From Bacillus sp. FJAT-52991 (GTDB taxonomy: Bacteria > Bacillota > Bacilli > Bacillales > Domibacillaceae): DNA of 64,000 nucleotides. The notes under the pieces are model-generated. The model was not told the DNA's origin and did no database searches. It worked only from the letters and a program-made list of their open reading frames with translations. Below are positions 26,947 through 38,513 of the stretch, one piece after another. The DNA lies in the NCBI RefSeq assembly GCF_037201805.1, contig NZ_CP147404.1, forward strand, positions 1,388,001 to 1,452,000, read 5' to 3'. A program made the position numbers and the translations under genes. Numbering within the stretch: position 1 is the stretch's first letter; each line of letters begins with the position of its first letter.

Positions 26947-28689
26947 TTAGTTGTTAAATTGTTGGTTGGCTAGTTTTCGGTAGAGTGGGTGCTGATTATA
27001 TAGCGTGTCATGTGTGCCTGTTCCGGTGATTCGTCCGTTTTCGATAACGGCAATTTGATCCGCATTCACGATTGTGGATAGGCGGTGTGCAATCACAAGA
27101 GTTGTTCGTCCATTCATTAGCTGATCTAGTGCCTTTTGAACAAGTTGTTCAGATGCACTGTCTAGATTGGATGTCGCTTCATCAAGAAGCAAAATTTTGG
27201 GGTTTCTCATAAATGCTCGAGCGATGGCAATTCTTTGCCGTTGACCACCTGACAGTTTCATTCCTCGCTCGCCTACTTCCGTATCATATTGATCTGGCAA
27301 ACGATCAATAAATTCATCAGCATTCGCAAGCTGTGCCGCTCGTTTCACATCCTCAAATGAAATTTCGCCTTCCATCCCATAGCTAATATTTTCGAGAATC
27401 GTTCCTGACATAATTGGGCTTTCCTGCGACACATACCCGATTTGGTTCCTCCAATCTTCCAACTGAAACTGATGGATGTTACGTTCACCAAGAAGAATCT
27501 GACCACGATCTGGATGGTAGAAACGTTCGAATAAGGCAAACAACGTCGTTTTACCGCTTCCACTTGGTCCAACAAAAGCGGTTGTTTTTCCTGTTGGTAT
27601 ATGAAGATTAAACTGCTTTAACACAGGCTTGTTTTCACTGTAACTAAATGATAAATCTTTCAGCATCAGATCCTTTGAAGCTTCCTTTATTGGAAGACCC
27701 GTACCTTCCGCTTCAGTCGGTAAAGATAAAATTTCTTGGATTCGCTCGGTTGCTCCCATCGCTTTTTGAAAAGCGGTAAAAAAAGAGGCCATTTGACTAA
27801 AAGGGATCACAATTTGAAACATGTAAATGATGATGGCGACAAGTGACCCAGCTGATAGCTCACCAGATGCCACACGGATGCCGCCGTAGCCAATTAATAC
27901 AACAAGAACAAGCATCATAATGACGGTCATGAAAGGGGAAATGATTGCTTGAATACGCGCTTCTTTTAATCCGAATTGAAATAGACCCTCGATGCGATTT
28001 AATCCTTTATTTTTTTCAATATGCTCAGCATTGTAGGCTTTTACTAGACGAATATCTGAAAGGACTCGACCAAGATCTCCTGAAAACCCAGCCATTTCCT
28101 CTTGTGTATTTTTAGAAATACGATACATTTTTTGCCCTAAAGGTACGATCATCAATATCGCCAACGGAACGGCCAGCAACATAATAACCGTCATTTTCCA
28201 ATCGATGAATAATAGAATAACAACGGCTCCAATCACCGAAATGATCCCAGTGACAAAAGAGATGAGATGCTGTGTAATTAACGTTTTGACAATGTTTGTA
28301 TCCTGTGTGATCCGACTCATCGTCTCACCTGATTCATGTTGATCAAAATAATCAACGGGAAGGGCAAGCACTTGATTCCATAAACGCTGGCGAATCGAGG
28401 AAACAACGGATTCTCCAATGTAACTCATCAAATAAAAAGAAAATCCACCTGAAATCGTTTGTAAGAAAAAGCTTCCGGCTAAAAAAATAATAACGGATGG
28501 CGGCAATTGATTTTCGGCAAGTCCATCTACTAAATTGCGGGTAAATAGGGGGACCACTAACCCGGCAGCGGTTTCGATGATACTTAAGGTGATTGCTAAA
28601 ATAATTATCCACTTTGGAATCTTACTTTGTGTGAATAATTGAAAAAAGGCTTTCCATTGTTTAGCATCTGTTTTTTTACTATTTTCCAT
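26947..28689 (-). CDS. Multidrug-type ABC exporter (half transporter, TMD-NBD)
   Basis: 580 residues, the usual length of BmrA/LmrA-like half transporters. Six membrane helices over ~20-320, with VVPLFTRNLVDG and the DYFDQHESGETMSRITQDTN coupling region. The nucleotide domain has Walker A GPSGSGKTT, Q-loop YVSQESPIMSGTI, signature LSGGQRQRIAIARA, Walker B ILLLDEATSNLD and the AHRLST H-loop. It should act as a homodimer exporting lipophilic compounds. Its start overlaps the MerR-family regulator gene by 11 nt, so the two form one unit; the regulator probably controls export in response to the drug. Confidence 0.92.
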   Translation of the reverse strand: MENSKKTDAKQWKAFFQLFTQSKIPKWIIILAITLSIIETAAGLVVPLFTRNLVDGLAENQLPPSVIIFLAGSFFLQTISGGFSFYLMSYIGESVVSSIRQRLWNQVLALPVDYFDQHESGETMSRITQDTNIVKTLITQHLISFVTGIISVIGAVVILLFIDWKMTVIMLLAVPLAILMIVPLGQKMYRISKNTQEEMAGFSGDLGRVLSDIRLVKAYNAEHIEKNKGLNRIEGLFQFGLKEARIQAIISPFMTVIMMLVLVVLIGYGGIRVASGELSAGSLVAIIIYMFQIVIPFSQMASFFTAFQKAMGATERIQEILSLPTEAEGTGLPIKEASKDLMLKDLSFSYSENKPVLKQFNLHIPTGKTTAFVGPSGSGKTTLFALFERFYHPDRGQILLGERNIHQFQLEDWRNQIGYVSQESPIMSGTILENISYGMEGEISFEDVKRAAQLANADEFIDRLPDQYDTEVGERGMKLSGGQRQRIAIARAFMRNPKILLLDEATSNLDSASEQLVQKALDQLMNGRTTLVIAHRLSTIVNADQIAVIENGRITGTGTHDTLYNQHPLYRKLANQQFNN

Positions 28690-29431
28690 TATTTTCTTCC
28701 TCCTTTTCCATATAGTAAGCCATTACTTGTTCCATCCATTTCTCTTCTTCAGGAGAGAAGGGGCTAGGAAACAACCATGGATCTAATGGAATCTCTTCCG
28801 CCGCTAATTTTTCTAGTGTGGAAGGGTCCTCACCAATTACTTCATTAGCCAAAGAAGTGAATTCTTTAACAAGTCTTTCTACTTGAGGACTCGCGGGATC
28901 AGAAAACATGACTTCTTTAAATCTTGAAAAAAGGTCCATCATTTTTTTCTCCATCTCTTCTTGAACTTCTTTTACTCGATCATAAAGTTGTTCCACTAAT
29001 TCCTCGGGCCAATGAGACTTCATCCATTCTTTATGCTCATCCTCCATTTGTACACTGTTAATAATAGAAGTAAAAACTTGTGGATCTAGCTTGTAATTAT
29101 GATCAATTTGCTCGATCGCTAAATTCAACAATCGAATGGAATCATCTAACTGTTCTCGTTTTTTCTTCATCATATCTCGTTGAAATACAAGGGAATCCTT
29201 CATATCCCAGTTTTCATTGCGAAGATATTTGGCCGTTTCATCAAGAGAAAACCCTAAAAATTTCAAGGAAATAATTTTTTGCAGCGTAAAAAAGTCTTCT
29301 TCCTTATACGAGCGATGTCCAGCTTTTGTTCGCTCAGCTTTTAATAGACCGATTTCATCATAGTATTGCAACGTGCGAGCGGACATACCTGTGAGCTTTC
29401 CCAATTCTCCAATTGTGTATTTTTTCATCAT
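28679..29431 (-). CDS. MerR-family regulator of TipA type (HTH plus TipAS-like drug-binding domain)
   Basis: 250 residues. N-terminal MerR winged helix (YTIGELGKLTGMSARTLQYYDEIGLL), a dimerisation helix (~80-110), and a C-terminal helical domain with W and acidic residues (EWMKSHWPEELVEQLYDRV...) like the TipAS ligand pocket. First gene of a unit with the ABC exporter. GGAGAG precedes the tandem ATGs at 29431 and 29428. The promoter just upstream has the 19-bp spacer typical of MerR-regulated promoters, so autoregulation with ligand activation is likely. Confidence 0.9.
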   Translation of the reverse strand: MMKKYTIGELGKLTGMSARTLQYYDEIGLLKAERTKAGHRSYKEEDFFTLQKIISLKFLGFSLDETAKYLRNENWDMKDSLVFQRDMMKKKREQLDDSIRLLNLAIEQIDHNYKLDPQVFTSIINSVQMEDEHKEWMKSHWPEELVEQLYDRVKEVQEEMEKKMMDLFSRFKEVMFSDPASPQVERLVKEFTSLANEVIGEDPSTLEKLAAEEIPLDPWLFPSPFSPEEEKWMEQVMAYYMEKEEENNGK

Positions 29432-29460
29432 TCATCTCTCCCTAAAAAGTAACTATCCTT

Positions 29461-29491
29461 ATCATAAAACATCACGTAACGTGAAGGGCAA
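29461..29491 (-). promoter_or_regulatory. MerR-type promoter/operator with 19-bp spacer
   Basis: On the minus strand: TTGCCC (-35, + coordinates 29486-29491), a 19-bp spacer, and TATGAT (-10, 29461-29466). The spacer contains the perfect palindrome CACGT-N-ACGTG (29473-29483). A long spacer with a central dyad is the hallmark of promoters activated by MerR-family DNA distortion. Confidence 0.7.
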
Positions 29492-29596
29492 GGGGGAAGT
29501 AAAAATAGGCTAGAAAAAAGTGCTCTGTACGAATTCGCCGCGTTCGCTTACAATTATGAGTAAACAATGGGAACAGTCAAAAAAGAGAGGTTACAT

Positions 29597-29641
29597 ATGA
29601 TACAAGTGAAAGGTCACTATCGTTTTTGGATATTATTTTAA
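29597..29641 (+). CDS. 14-codon leader ORF upstream of a small membrane protein
   Basis: MIQVKGHYRFWILF with a good Shine-Dalgarno (AAGAGAGG, 29583-29590). Its TAA is directly followed by the ATG of a 39-residue ORF that has no Shine-Dalgarno of its own, which suggests translational coupling. No known homologue recognised. Confidence 0.4.
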   Translation: MIQVKGHYRFWILF

Positions 29642-29761
29642 ATGTTTGAGAAAATCAATTCCTTTATGATGATCAGCGTCATGTTTTTCTTTTTAGCTGC
29701 CCTATTTATGGTTTATAATTTTCAACATACAGAAAAGAAAGTAACGAGTACTACAGAATAA
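29642..29761 (+). CDS. 39-residue single-span membrane peptide
   Basis: MFEKINSFMMISVMFFFL, then AALFMVYNF and a short charged tail (HTEKKVTSTTE). One hydrophobic helix (~residues 8-27) with a positively charged C-terminal flank. It starts immediately after the stop of a 14-codon ORF and ends 12 nt before glpP, so it may be co-expressed with glpP. Not recognised as a known family. The rest of 29492-29596 shows no gene. Confidence 0.45.
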   Translation: MFEKINSFMMISVMFFFLAALFMVYNFQHTEKKVTSTTE

Positions 29762-29773
29762 AGGAGAATCAAG

Positions 29774-30328
29774 ATGAGCTTTCATGGTCAAAAGATTTTG
29801 CCTGCTGTTCGAACGATGAAGGACTTTGATAAAATGCTAGATACTCCATTTGAGTATGGAGTGTTTCTTGATCTTCATGTGGGCATGGTCAAAAGTGTGT
29901 TTGAATATGCGCAAGAACAAGGAAAAAAGATGTTTCTTCACTTGGATTTAATCAATGGATTAACAACAGATGAGCATGCTGCTGAATTTATTGCTCAATA
30001 CGTTAAACCATATGGAATTATTTCTACGAAAGGAAATGCGTTGATTAAAGCGAAGCAAAAAGGTCTGTATGTGACACAAAGAGCATTTATTATTGATTCA
30101 AGTGCATTGAATCGTAGCATCAAATTGATCGAAAAAACAGACCCGGATTATATTGAAGTATTACCAGGTGTTGTCCCCAAAGTCATTAAAACGCTACATG
30201 AGCAAACGGGGAAACCGATCTTTGCTGGTGGGTTAATTGAGGAACAGGCAGAGGTAGAAATGGCTCTTGAAGCAGGGGCATGTGCCATCACAACTTCTAA
30301 TCGAGAGCTATGGAAGCTTTATTATTAA
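29774..30328 (+). CDS. glpP: GlpP, glycerol-3-phosphate-responsive antiterminator
   Basis: 184 residues, TIM-barrel-like RNA-binding protein. Characteristic segments: QKILPAVRTMKDFDKML, LHLDLINGLTTDEHAAEF, PDYIEVLPGVVPKVI and FAGGLIEEQAEVEMALEAGACAITTSNRELW. With glycerol-3-phosphate it binds leader mRNA of glp operons and prevents termination; two suitable leaders lie at glpF and glpD in this window. AAGGAG precedes ATG 29774. It is separated from glpF by a PPK2 gene on the other strand. Confidence 0.95.
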   Translation: MSFHGQKILPAVRTMKDFDKMLDTPFEYGVFLDLHVGMVKSVFEYAQEQGKKMFLHLDLINGLTTDEHAAEFIAQYVKPYGIISTKGNALIKAKQKGLYVTQRAFIIDSSALNRSIKLIEKTDPDYIEVLPGVVPKVIKTLHEQTGKPIFAGGLIEEQAEVEMALEAGACAITTSNRELWKLYY

Positions 30329-30382
30329 GTAAATTTCCAATGCCGCCTTTTAGCAGGTGGATATTAGTCTTTAAAAATATGA

Positions 30383-30426
30383 AAAAAGACTGTCCTATGA
30401 CTATTGTTTTTAGGACAGTCTTTTGA
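30383..30426. terminator. Bidirectional terminator between glpP and the PPK2 gene
   Basis: AAAAGACTGTCCTA/TAGGACAGTCTTTT, a near-perfect 14-bp stem with A and T runs at both edges, between converging genes. Confidence 0.9.
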
Positions 30427-30434
30427 AAGGTCAA

Positions 30435-31193
30435 TTATTCAAATAATGAGTAGTCTGGTAGTTTAATGCCTCTAGCCGTTAAGCTCTTTTCGATATCTTC
30501 GACGATTTGCTTCGTAACAGCTACTCTTGCGTATTTTTTATCATTACCAGGGATGATATGCCATGGCGCCGATTCGACATGTGTTTTTTCAAACATGTCT
30601 TCAGCCGCTTTTTCATATTCATCCCACTTTTCACGATTGCGCCAATCTTCATCGGTGATCTTCCAGCGCTTAAGCGGGTTTTGTTGTCTTTCAGCAAAGC
30701 GGTTTGCTTGTTCTTCCTTACTAATATGTATCCAAAATTTTGATACAATGTAACGGTCGTCTGTCAGCTCTTGTTCAAATTGATTGATTTCTTTGTAGGC
30801 TCTTTTCCATTCTGTTTGTGTAGCGAAGCCTTCTATTCTCTCTACTAGCACTCTTCCATACCACGAGCGGTCAAAAACTGCGATTTGACCATACTGAGGA
30901 ATTTTTCTCCAAAAACGTTGCAAATAATGATAGCGAAGTTCGTGAGGAGCTGGTGCGGCAATAGGATGTACGTAGAGACCACGAGGATCTAGTTTTTCAG
31001 TGAATCGCTTAATGGCACCTCCTTTACCAGCAGCATCCCATCCTTCCATGACAAGGATCAAGGCGATTTTTTCTTTAAAAAGTAGTTGCTGTAAGCTTAA
31101 TAAACGTTGTTGATAGAGTTTTAACTGCTGTTTGTACTCTTTCTTATGATCGATCTTTTTTGTTAAATCTACTGAAGTAAAATATTTGCCCAT
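30435..31193 (-). CDS. Polyphosphate kinase 2 family protein
   Basis: 252 residues. P-loop kinase of the PPK2 family: Walker A EGWDAAGKGGAI (~51-62), the second motif FDRSWYGRVL (~115) with the catalytic D/R, and a lid helix. The family transfers phosphate between polyphosphate and nucleotides (NDP/NMP phosphorylation); the one-domain form here would be class I or III. Lies between glpP and glpF on the opposite strand with no obvious functional tie to either. Confidence 0.9.
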   Translation of the reverse strand: MGKYFTSVDLTKKIDHKKEYKQQLKLYQQRLLSLQQLLFKEKIALILVMEGWDAAGKGGAIKRFTEKLDPRGLYVHPIAAPAPHELRYHYLQRFWRKIPQYGQIAVFDRSWYGRVLVERIEGFATQTEWKRAYKEINQFEQELTDDRYIVSKFWIHISKEEQANRFAERQQNPLKRWKITDEDWRNREKWDEYEKAAEDMFEKTHVESAPWHIIPGNDKKYARVAVTKQIVEDIEKSLTARGIKLPDYSLFE

Positions 31194-31283
31194 TAATTTT
31201 CTCTCCTTCTTTAATCATAGGAATATTATAACATTTTAAGGAGAGGATTTCAAAAAAAGCCTTTTTGTTTTGTAAGAAAAACG

Positions 31284-31312
31284 TTGACAACGCTTTCAGT
31301 GCGATTTAATAT
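31284..31312 (+). promoter_or_regulatory. glpF promoter overlapped by a cre site
   Basis: TTGACA (31284-31289) and TAATAT (31307-31312), 17-bp spacer. TGACAACGCTTTCA (31285-31298) matches the CcpA cre consensus with one mismatch and covers the -35, so glucose should repress the operon. Confidence 0.75.
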
Positions 31313-31318
31313 AAAGCC

Positions 31319-31400
31319 AAGTTAATAATTTGTGAAAGAGAACATTGAGAGTCACAACTGAATCCCGCAATGGGGTGAGTTGTGTTTTTTTGTTCTCTTT
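31319..31400 (+). promoter_or_regulatory. glpF leader with GlpP-controlled terminator
   Basis: CACAACT (31353-31359) pairs with AGTTGTG (31378-31384), inner CCC/GGG, followed by T7; an outer AAAGAGAACA/TGTTCTCTTT pairing extends it. The upstream AAGTTAATAATTTGT block recurs in the glpD leader and is a likely part of the GlpP target. Confidence 0.75.
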
Positions 31401-31421
31401 TTTCATTTTAGAAGGGAATGT

Positions 31422-33766
<2,345 letters not shown>

Positions 33767-33788
33767 ATAAGTATAGTATAATAAAGAT

Positions 33789-33870
33789 AAGTTAATAAAT
33801 TGTCTAGAGAACTAGAGAGACCTGTCTTCATAGCATGTATTTTGCTATGTTTCGATAGGTCTCTTTTTGC
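33789..33870 (+). promoter_or_regulatory. glpD leader with GlpP-type terminator
   Basis: AGAGACCT (33816-33823) pairs with AGGTCTCT (33857-33864), inner CATAGCA/TGCTATG stem, then T5 and later T7. The preceding AAGTTAATAAATTGT...AGAGAAC block matches the glpF leader. A TATAAT at 33777-33782 may be a promoter -10, without a clear -35. Confidence 0.75.
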
Positions 33871-33910
33871 TTTTTTTCACGTATGAGATAAACAATGGAG
33901 GGGAATTATC

Positions 33911-35563
33911 ATGGGTTTTTCAAATTTACAGCGAAATGAAATGTTAAACAATTTACAATCAACAACATATGATTTAGTGGTCATTGGTGGTGGTATTACA
34001 GGTTCAGGTATTGCCTTAGACGCCGCTACACGCGGCATGAAAGTAGCCGTAGTAGAAATGCAGGACTTTGCCGCTGGTACATCTAGCCGTTCTACAAAGC
34101 TTGTGCATGGTGGTCTTCGTTATTTAAAACAATTTGAAGTGAAGATGGTAGCTGAAGTTGGAAAAGAGAGAGCCGTTGTGTATGAAAATGGACCGCATGT
34201 GACAACACCAGAATGGATGCTGCTTCCGCTACATAAGGGGGGAACGTTCGGTAAGTTTTCAACTGGCATTGGTTTAAGAGTGTATGATTTTTTAGCGGGG
34301 GTTAAAAAATCAGAAAGAAGAACGATGTTATCAGCAGATGAAACATTAAACAAAGAACCACTAGTGAAAAAAGATGGTCTAGTGGGTGGTGGTTATTATG
34401 TGGAATATCGAACAGATGATGCTCGACTCACCATTGAGGTCATGAAAAAGGCTGTGGAGGAAGGCGCGCTTGCTATCAACTATGTGAAAGCCGAAGATTT
34501 CATTTATGATCAAAAGAAAATCATTGGAATTCAAGCAAAAGATTTATTGACCGGCGAAATGATTGATATTCATGCGAAGAAAGTAGTAAATGCCGCAGGA
34601 CCATGGGTAGATGCTGTACGGAAAAAGGACTACTCTATCAATAATAAAAATTTACGATTAACAAAAGGCGTGCATATTGTCATTGATCAGTCGAAGTTTC
34701 CTCTTCGTCAGGCAGTATACTTTGATACGCCAGATGGTCGGATGGTGTTTGCGATTCCGCGTGACGGAAAAGCGTATGTAGGCACAACGGATACTTTCTT
34801 TGATAAAGATACAGCCCACCCTAAAATGTTAGCTGAGGATAGAGACTATATTTTACATGCGATTCGTTATATGTTCCCTGAAGTAAAAATAGAAGCAAGT
34901 GATGTGGAGTCAAGCTGGGCAGGGGTTCGTCCACTTATTTATGAAGAAGGGAAGGATCCTTCTGAAATCTCCCGTAAAGACGAAATTTGGGAAGGGGATA
35001 GCGGGCTAATTACGATCGCTGGTGGTAAGTTGACAGGGTATCGTAAAATGGCTGAAACGGTCGTTGATCTAGTTGCTCAACGATTAACAGCTGAAGAAGG
35101 AACATCCTTTAAATCGGTTCAAACGCTGCACATGCCGATTTCAGGAGGAGACGTAGGAGGTTCTAGCAACTTTGAATTTTTCATTCATAAAAAAGAAAAT
35201 GAAGCGGTTTCCTTTCGTTTAACGAAAGAACAAGGAAGAAAGCTGACTCAAATGTATGGTTCCAATGTGGATGAATTGTTTAAAATTGCGGCCAATAACG
35301 AGCAACAAGCTTTGCCGGCAGACATTTATGCTCAAATTGTTTATGCGATCAAGCATGAGATGGTCGCTAAACCAGTTGACTTTTTCATTCGTCGTACGGG
35401 TGCAGTATTTTTCAATATTGAATGGGCGAAAACATATAAAAAGGATATTATTCAACTGATGGCTGAATTACTTGGCTGGGATGAACAGACATCAGCTAGT
35501 TATGAAGCAGAATTAGATCAAGAGATTCAAGACGCCGAGACGCCTGTAGAAATTCAGCCATAA
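33911..35563 (+). CDS. glpD: Aerobic glycerol-3-phosphate dehydrogenase
   Basis: 550 residues. FAD-binding [17 protein letters not shown] at ~27-43, [17 protein letters not shown], and the C-terminal DAO_C domain. Membrane-associated flavoenzyme that oxidises glycerol-3-phosphate to dihydroxyacetone phosphate and passes electrons to menaquinone. Completes the glycerol route started by GlpF and GlpK. Controlled by its own leader terminator, so it can be tuned independently from glpFK. Confidence 0.97.
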   Translation: MGFSNLQRNEMLNNLQSTTYDLVVIGGGITGSGIALDAATRGMKVAVVEMQDFAAGTSSRSTKLVHGGLRYLKQFEVKMVAEVGKERAVVYENGPHVTTPEWMLLPLHKGGTFGKFSTGIGLRVYDFLAGVKKSERRTMLSADETLNKEPLVKKDGLVGGGYYVEYRTDDARLTIEVMKKAVEEGALAINYVKAEDFIYDQKKIIGIQAKDLLTGEMIDIHAKKVVNAAGPWVDAVRKKDYSINNKNLRLTKGVHIVIDQSKFPLRQAVYFDTPDGRMVFAIPRDGKAYVGTTDTFFDKDTAHPKMLAEDRDYILHAIRYMFPEVKIEASDVESSWAGVRPLIYEEGKDPSEISRKDEIWEGDSGLITIAGGKLTGYRKMAETVVDLVAQRLTAEEGTSFKSVQTLHMPISGGDVGGSSNFEFFIHKKENEAVSFRLTKEQGRKLTQMYGSNVDELFKIAANNEQQALPADIYAQIVYAIKHEMVAKPVDFFIRRTGAVFFNIEWAKTYKKDIIQLMAELLGWDEQTSASYEAELDQEIQDAETPVEIQP

Positions 35564-35574
35564 TTATGTTCATG

Positions 35575-35630
35575 AAAAGAACGATCCGATTTAGTGAGTT
35601 ACACTTTGTCTTTGGTTCGTTCTTTTTTTT
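35575..35630 (+). terminator. Terminator after glpD
   Basis: AAAGAACGA (35576-35584) with TCGTTCTTT (35617-35625), loop of about 32 nt, then T8. Confidence 0.82.
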
Positions 35631-35723
35631 ACATGTTTAGAAGTGAAAAAAGTGGTGAGAATGGATTATTATCCTCAACAAGTATCCAAACATATGATAC
35701 GATAAGAAAAAAGCATAAAGGCA

Positions 35724-36677
35724 GTGAAGAGATTGCAACATCGAGAGAAATTGATCGTGCTGATCGGTCCTACTGCCGTAGGTAAGACCGCTCTCAGCAT
35801 ACAGTTAGCCCACCGCTTTAATGGAGAAATTATAAGTGGGGACTCCATGCAAATATATCGTGGAATGGATATTGGCACCGCTAAGATTAAAGAAAGTGAA
35901 ATGGAAGGGATCCCTCACCATTTGTTAAATATTAAAGATCCAGACGAACCTTTTTCAACCGCTGAGTTTCAAGCGATTGTGCGAGAGAAAATGACAGATA
36001 TTTCTTCAAAAGGAGCGTTACCAATTATCGTTGGAGGAACGGGTCTTTATATACAATCTGTCATTTATGACTATCATTTTTCTAATAAAGGGAAGGACGA
36101 ACAACTTCGTCTCGATCTAGAGAAAGAAGTGGCCAGTCGCGGCAAACAAGCACTTTATGAAGAGTTACTGCTAGTCGATCCGGAGGCAGCCAACCATATT
36201 CATCCTAATAATGTTCGAAGGGTAATTCGTGCACTTGAGATTTATCGAACAACTGGGAAGAAAATGTCGGATTATCAGGCTGAGCAACAGCCAGATCTTT
36301 TATACGATACGGTCATCATTGGCTTAACAATGGATCGAGCGCTTTTATACGAGCGAATTAATGATAGAATTGATCAGATGATGGATGAAGGACTGCTTGA
36401 AGAAGTAAAAGGATTGTGGGAAAAAGGCATTAGAGAAGGACAGGCTGTTCAAGCAATCGGTTATAAAGAACTATTTAGCTACTTCCGCAAAGAAGTTACA
36501 TTGGAAGAGGCGGTAGAGCAGTTGAAACAAAATTCCAGACGATATGCTAAACGTCAATTAACTTGGTTTCGCAATAAAATGAATGTCCATTGGTTTGATC
36601 TGTCGGAAGAGGAAAGTCGATCAAAAAAAATTAACGAAATTTCGGGTTTCATAGCAGGAAAGCTGCATTTGAAATAG
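35724..36677 (+). CDS. miaA: tRNA dimethylallyltransferase
   Basis: 317 residues from GTG 35724 (TTG 35733 is an alternative; neither has a strong Shine-Dalgarno). P-loop GPTAVGKT at ~15-22, [29 protein letters not shown] and AIGYKEL. It transfers the dimethylallyl group to A37 of tRNAs reading UNN codons, making the substrate for MiaB. Followed by hfq, the classical miaA-hfq pair. Confidence 0.95.
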   Translation: MKRLQHREKLIVLIGPTAVGKTALSIQLAHRFNGEIISGDSMQIYRGMDIGTAKIKESEMEGIPHHLLNIKDPDEPFSTAEFQAIVREKMTDISSKGALPIIVGGTGLYIQSVIYDYHFSNKGKDEQLRLDLEKEVASRGKQALYEELLLVDPEAANHIHPNNVRRVIRALEIYRTTGKKMSDYQAEQQPDLLYDTVIIGLTMDRALLYERINDRIDQMMDEGLLEEVKGLWEKGIREGQAVQAIGYKELFSYFRKEVTLEEAVEQLKQNSRRYAKRQLTWFRNKMNVHWFDLSEEESRSKKINEISGFIAGKLHLK

Positions 36678-36717
36678 AATTATACTTAAAGTACAGATAG
36701 AAAGAGGAGGATTAAAC

Positions 36718-36951
36718 ATGAAACAAGGCATCAATATCCAAGATCAAATATTAAACCAATTAAGAAAAGACGCTACAATGGTTACTGTATTTTTGTTAAA
36801 TGGATTTCAACTGCGTGGTTATATAAAAGGTTTTGACAATTTTACGGTATTATTTGAATCAGATGGTAAGCAACAATTAGTTTATAAGCATGCAATTTCT
36901 ACTTTTGCTCCTCAAAGAAACGTGCAAATTTCTTTAGATGATCAAGAATAA
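36718..36951 (+). CDS. hfq: RNA chaperone Hfq
   Basis: 77 residues. Sm1 motif [23 protein letters not shown] and Sm2 YKHAIST (the Y/F-K-H-A residues of the uridine-binding ring). The short C-terminal tail is typical of Bacillus Hfq. Strong AGAGGAGG before the ATG. Hexameric RNA-binding ring. Ends at a strong terminator. Confidence 0.97.
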   Translation: MKQGINIQDQILNQLRKDATMVTVFLLNGFQLRGYIKGFDNFTVLFESDGKQQLVYKHAISTFAPQRNVQISLDDQE

Positions 36952-36962
36952 ACAAATAGAAG

Positions 36963-36993
36963 CGTGTACATTTACTATGTACACGTTTTTTAT
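36963..36993 (+). terminator. Terminator after hfq
   Basis: Perfect stem CGTGTACAT/ATGTACACG, 5-nt loop, then T6. Confidence 0.92.
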
Positions 36994-37047
36994 TTGGTCA
37001 GAATCATGTAAAATAGATAGAACAACTATGGTAAGGAGCAGATTACA

Positions 37048-38373
37048 TTGGATTTGTTGAAAGCAGTATCAGTGATGAATGAATTTCTATGGGGATGGTT
37101 ATTAATCATCTCTTTGCTCGGAACGGGAGTATATTATACGTTTAAATTGAAATTTGTTCAGTTGACTCAAATTCCTAAAGCGTTCAAAGTCGTTTTTAGG
37201 AAAGATTCTAAGGAGGGGAGCGGACTTTCTTCGTTTCAAGCGTTATCAACCGCAGTAGCCGGACAAGTCGGTACAGGAAATCTTGCTGGTGTAGCCACAG
37301 CCATTGCAGCTGGCGGACCGGGAGCGATTTTTTGGATGTGGGTGAGTTCCTTTTTAGGAATGGCAACGATCTTTGCAGAAGCCGTGCTTGCGCAAAAATA
37401 CCGCGAAGAAAGAAACGGAGAATATCTTGGTGGACCCGCTTATTATTTGGACAAGGGAGTCGGCAGTAAAAAACTTGCGATTTTATTTGCTATTTTTATT
37501 ATTTTAGCATTAGGTTTTATTGGGAATATGGTGCAGTCGAATTCAATCGCAGAGGCCTTTAAAGGTGTATTACCTATTCCTTCTATTTATATTGGAATCA
37601 TTGTTGCTTTGTTTGTTGGTTTCGTCTTGTTTGGTGGGATTAAAAGAATCGCCTCTTTTGCAGAAAAAACGGTGCCTTTTATGGCCTTATTATATGTTGT
37701 CGGGAGTATTATTCTGTTATTTCAATTTAGACATGAAATCATTCCTGTATTTGAAATGATCTTTGAATCTGCCTTCCAATTAGAGGCGGCAGGTGGCGGA
37801 ATACTTGGGGCGACAATTAAGGAAGCGATCCGTTACGGTGTAGCTCGCGGGCTGTTTTCTAACGAGGCTGGGATGGGATCAACGCCTCATGCTCATGCGA
37901 CAGCAAATGTTCGTCATCCAGCAGAGCAAGGGCTAGTGGCGATTTTAGGAGTGTTCATTGATACAATTATCATTTGTACAGTCACCGCATTAGTCATTTT
38001 AGTTTCGGGTGCTTATAAAACAGGCGAAACAGGGATTGCTTTAACTCAACAAAGCTTTATCGCTGGCTTCGGTACGTTTGGAGAAATATTTATTGCGATT
38101 TGTTTATTGTTTTTTGCTTTCACAACAATTATTGGCTGGGCCTATTTCGGAGAACTAAATATAAAATACTTATGGGAAGGCAAAGGTGTGATACCTTATC
38201 GGATCATCGTGTTGTTATTTATCGTTATTGGATCTGCCATTCACCAAGTGGATTTAGTTTGGGAGCTGGCCGACTTTTTCAATGGTCTTATGATTATTCC
38301 TAACTTGATTGGATTATGGTATTTGCGCAAAGCTGTTCACCAATCTCTAGTAGACTATAGAAAGCTATATTAA
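37048..38373 (+). CDS. Sodium:alanine symporter family (AGCS) amino-acid carrier
   Basis: 441 residues from TTG 37048 (TAAGGAGC eight bases upstream). About ten to eleven membrane helices. AGCS signature motifs: FQALSTAVAGQVGTGNLAGVATAI and ARGLFSNEAGMGSTPHAHA. It imports alanine/glycine or glutamine with sodium. Related to B. subtilis AlsT. Single gene between hfq and spoVK, not part of the usual B. subtilis order at this place. Confidence 0.92.
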   Translation: MDLLKAVSVMNEFLWGWLLIISLLGTGVYYTFKLKFVQLTQIPKAFKVVFRKDSKEGSGLSSFQALSTAVAGQVGTGNLAGVATAIAAGGPGAIFWMWVSSFLGMATIFAEAVLAQKYREERNGEYLGGPAYYLDKGVGSKKLAILFAIFIILALGFIGNMVQSNSIAEAFKGVLPIPSIYIGIIVALFVGFVLFGGIKRIASFAEKTVPFMALLYVVGSIILLFQFRHEIIPVFEMIFESAFQLEAAGGGILGATIKEAIRYGVARGLFSNEAGMGSTPHAHATANVRHPAEQGLVAILGVFIDTIIICTVTALVILVSGAYKTGETGIALTQQSFIAGFGTFGEIFIAICLLFFAFTTIIGWAYFGELNIKYLWEGKGVIPYRIIVLLFIVIGSAIHQVDLVWELADFFNGLMIIPNLIGLWYLRKAVHQSLVDYRKLY

Positions 38374-38376
38374 CGA

Positions 38377-38402
38377 AAAGGCAGCTGCGGCTGTCTTTTA
38401 TG
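38377..38402 (+). terminator. Terminator after the symporter gene
   Basis: AAAAGGCAGC-TGCG-GCTGTCTTTT hairpin (one G-U) with a T run. Confidence 0.8.
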
Positions 38403-38513
38403 TATGGTTTGCCTTCTCCATGAATAGAATGGGTAGAGGGAAATTATTTCTCGGGAAAGCGCAAATTAAGCCATATTGCGACGAATTACGTCAAAGTTTA
38501 TGGGGTGGTCAAG

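Noticed and set aside
35594..35785. 63-codon open frame between glpD and miaA
   Set aside because: Starts inside the glpD terminator, overlaps the miaA start and has no Shine-Dalgarno or recognisable motif.
38461..38490. Sigma-E promoter before spoVK
   Set aside because: A CATATT-like -35 is present but no acceptable -10 at the right distance.
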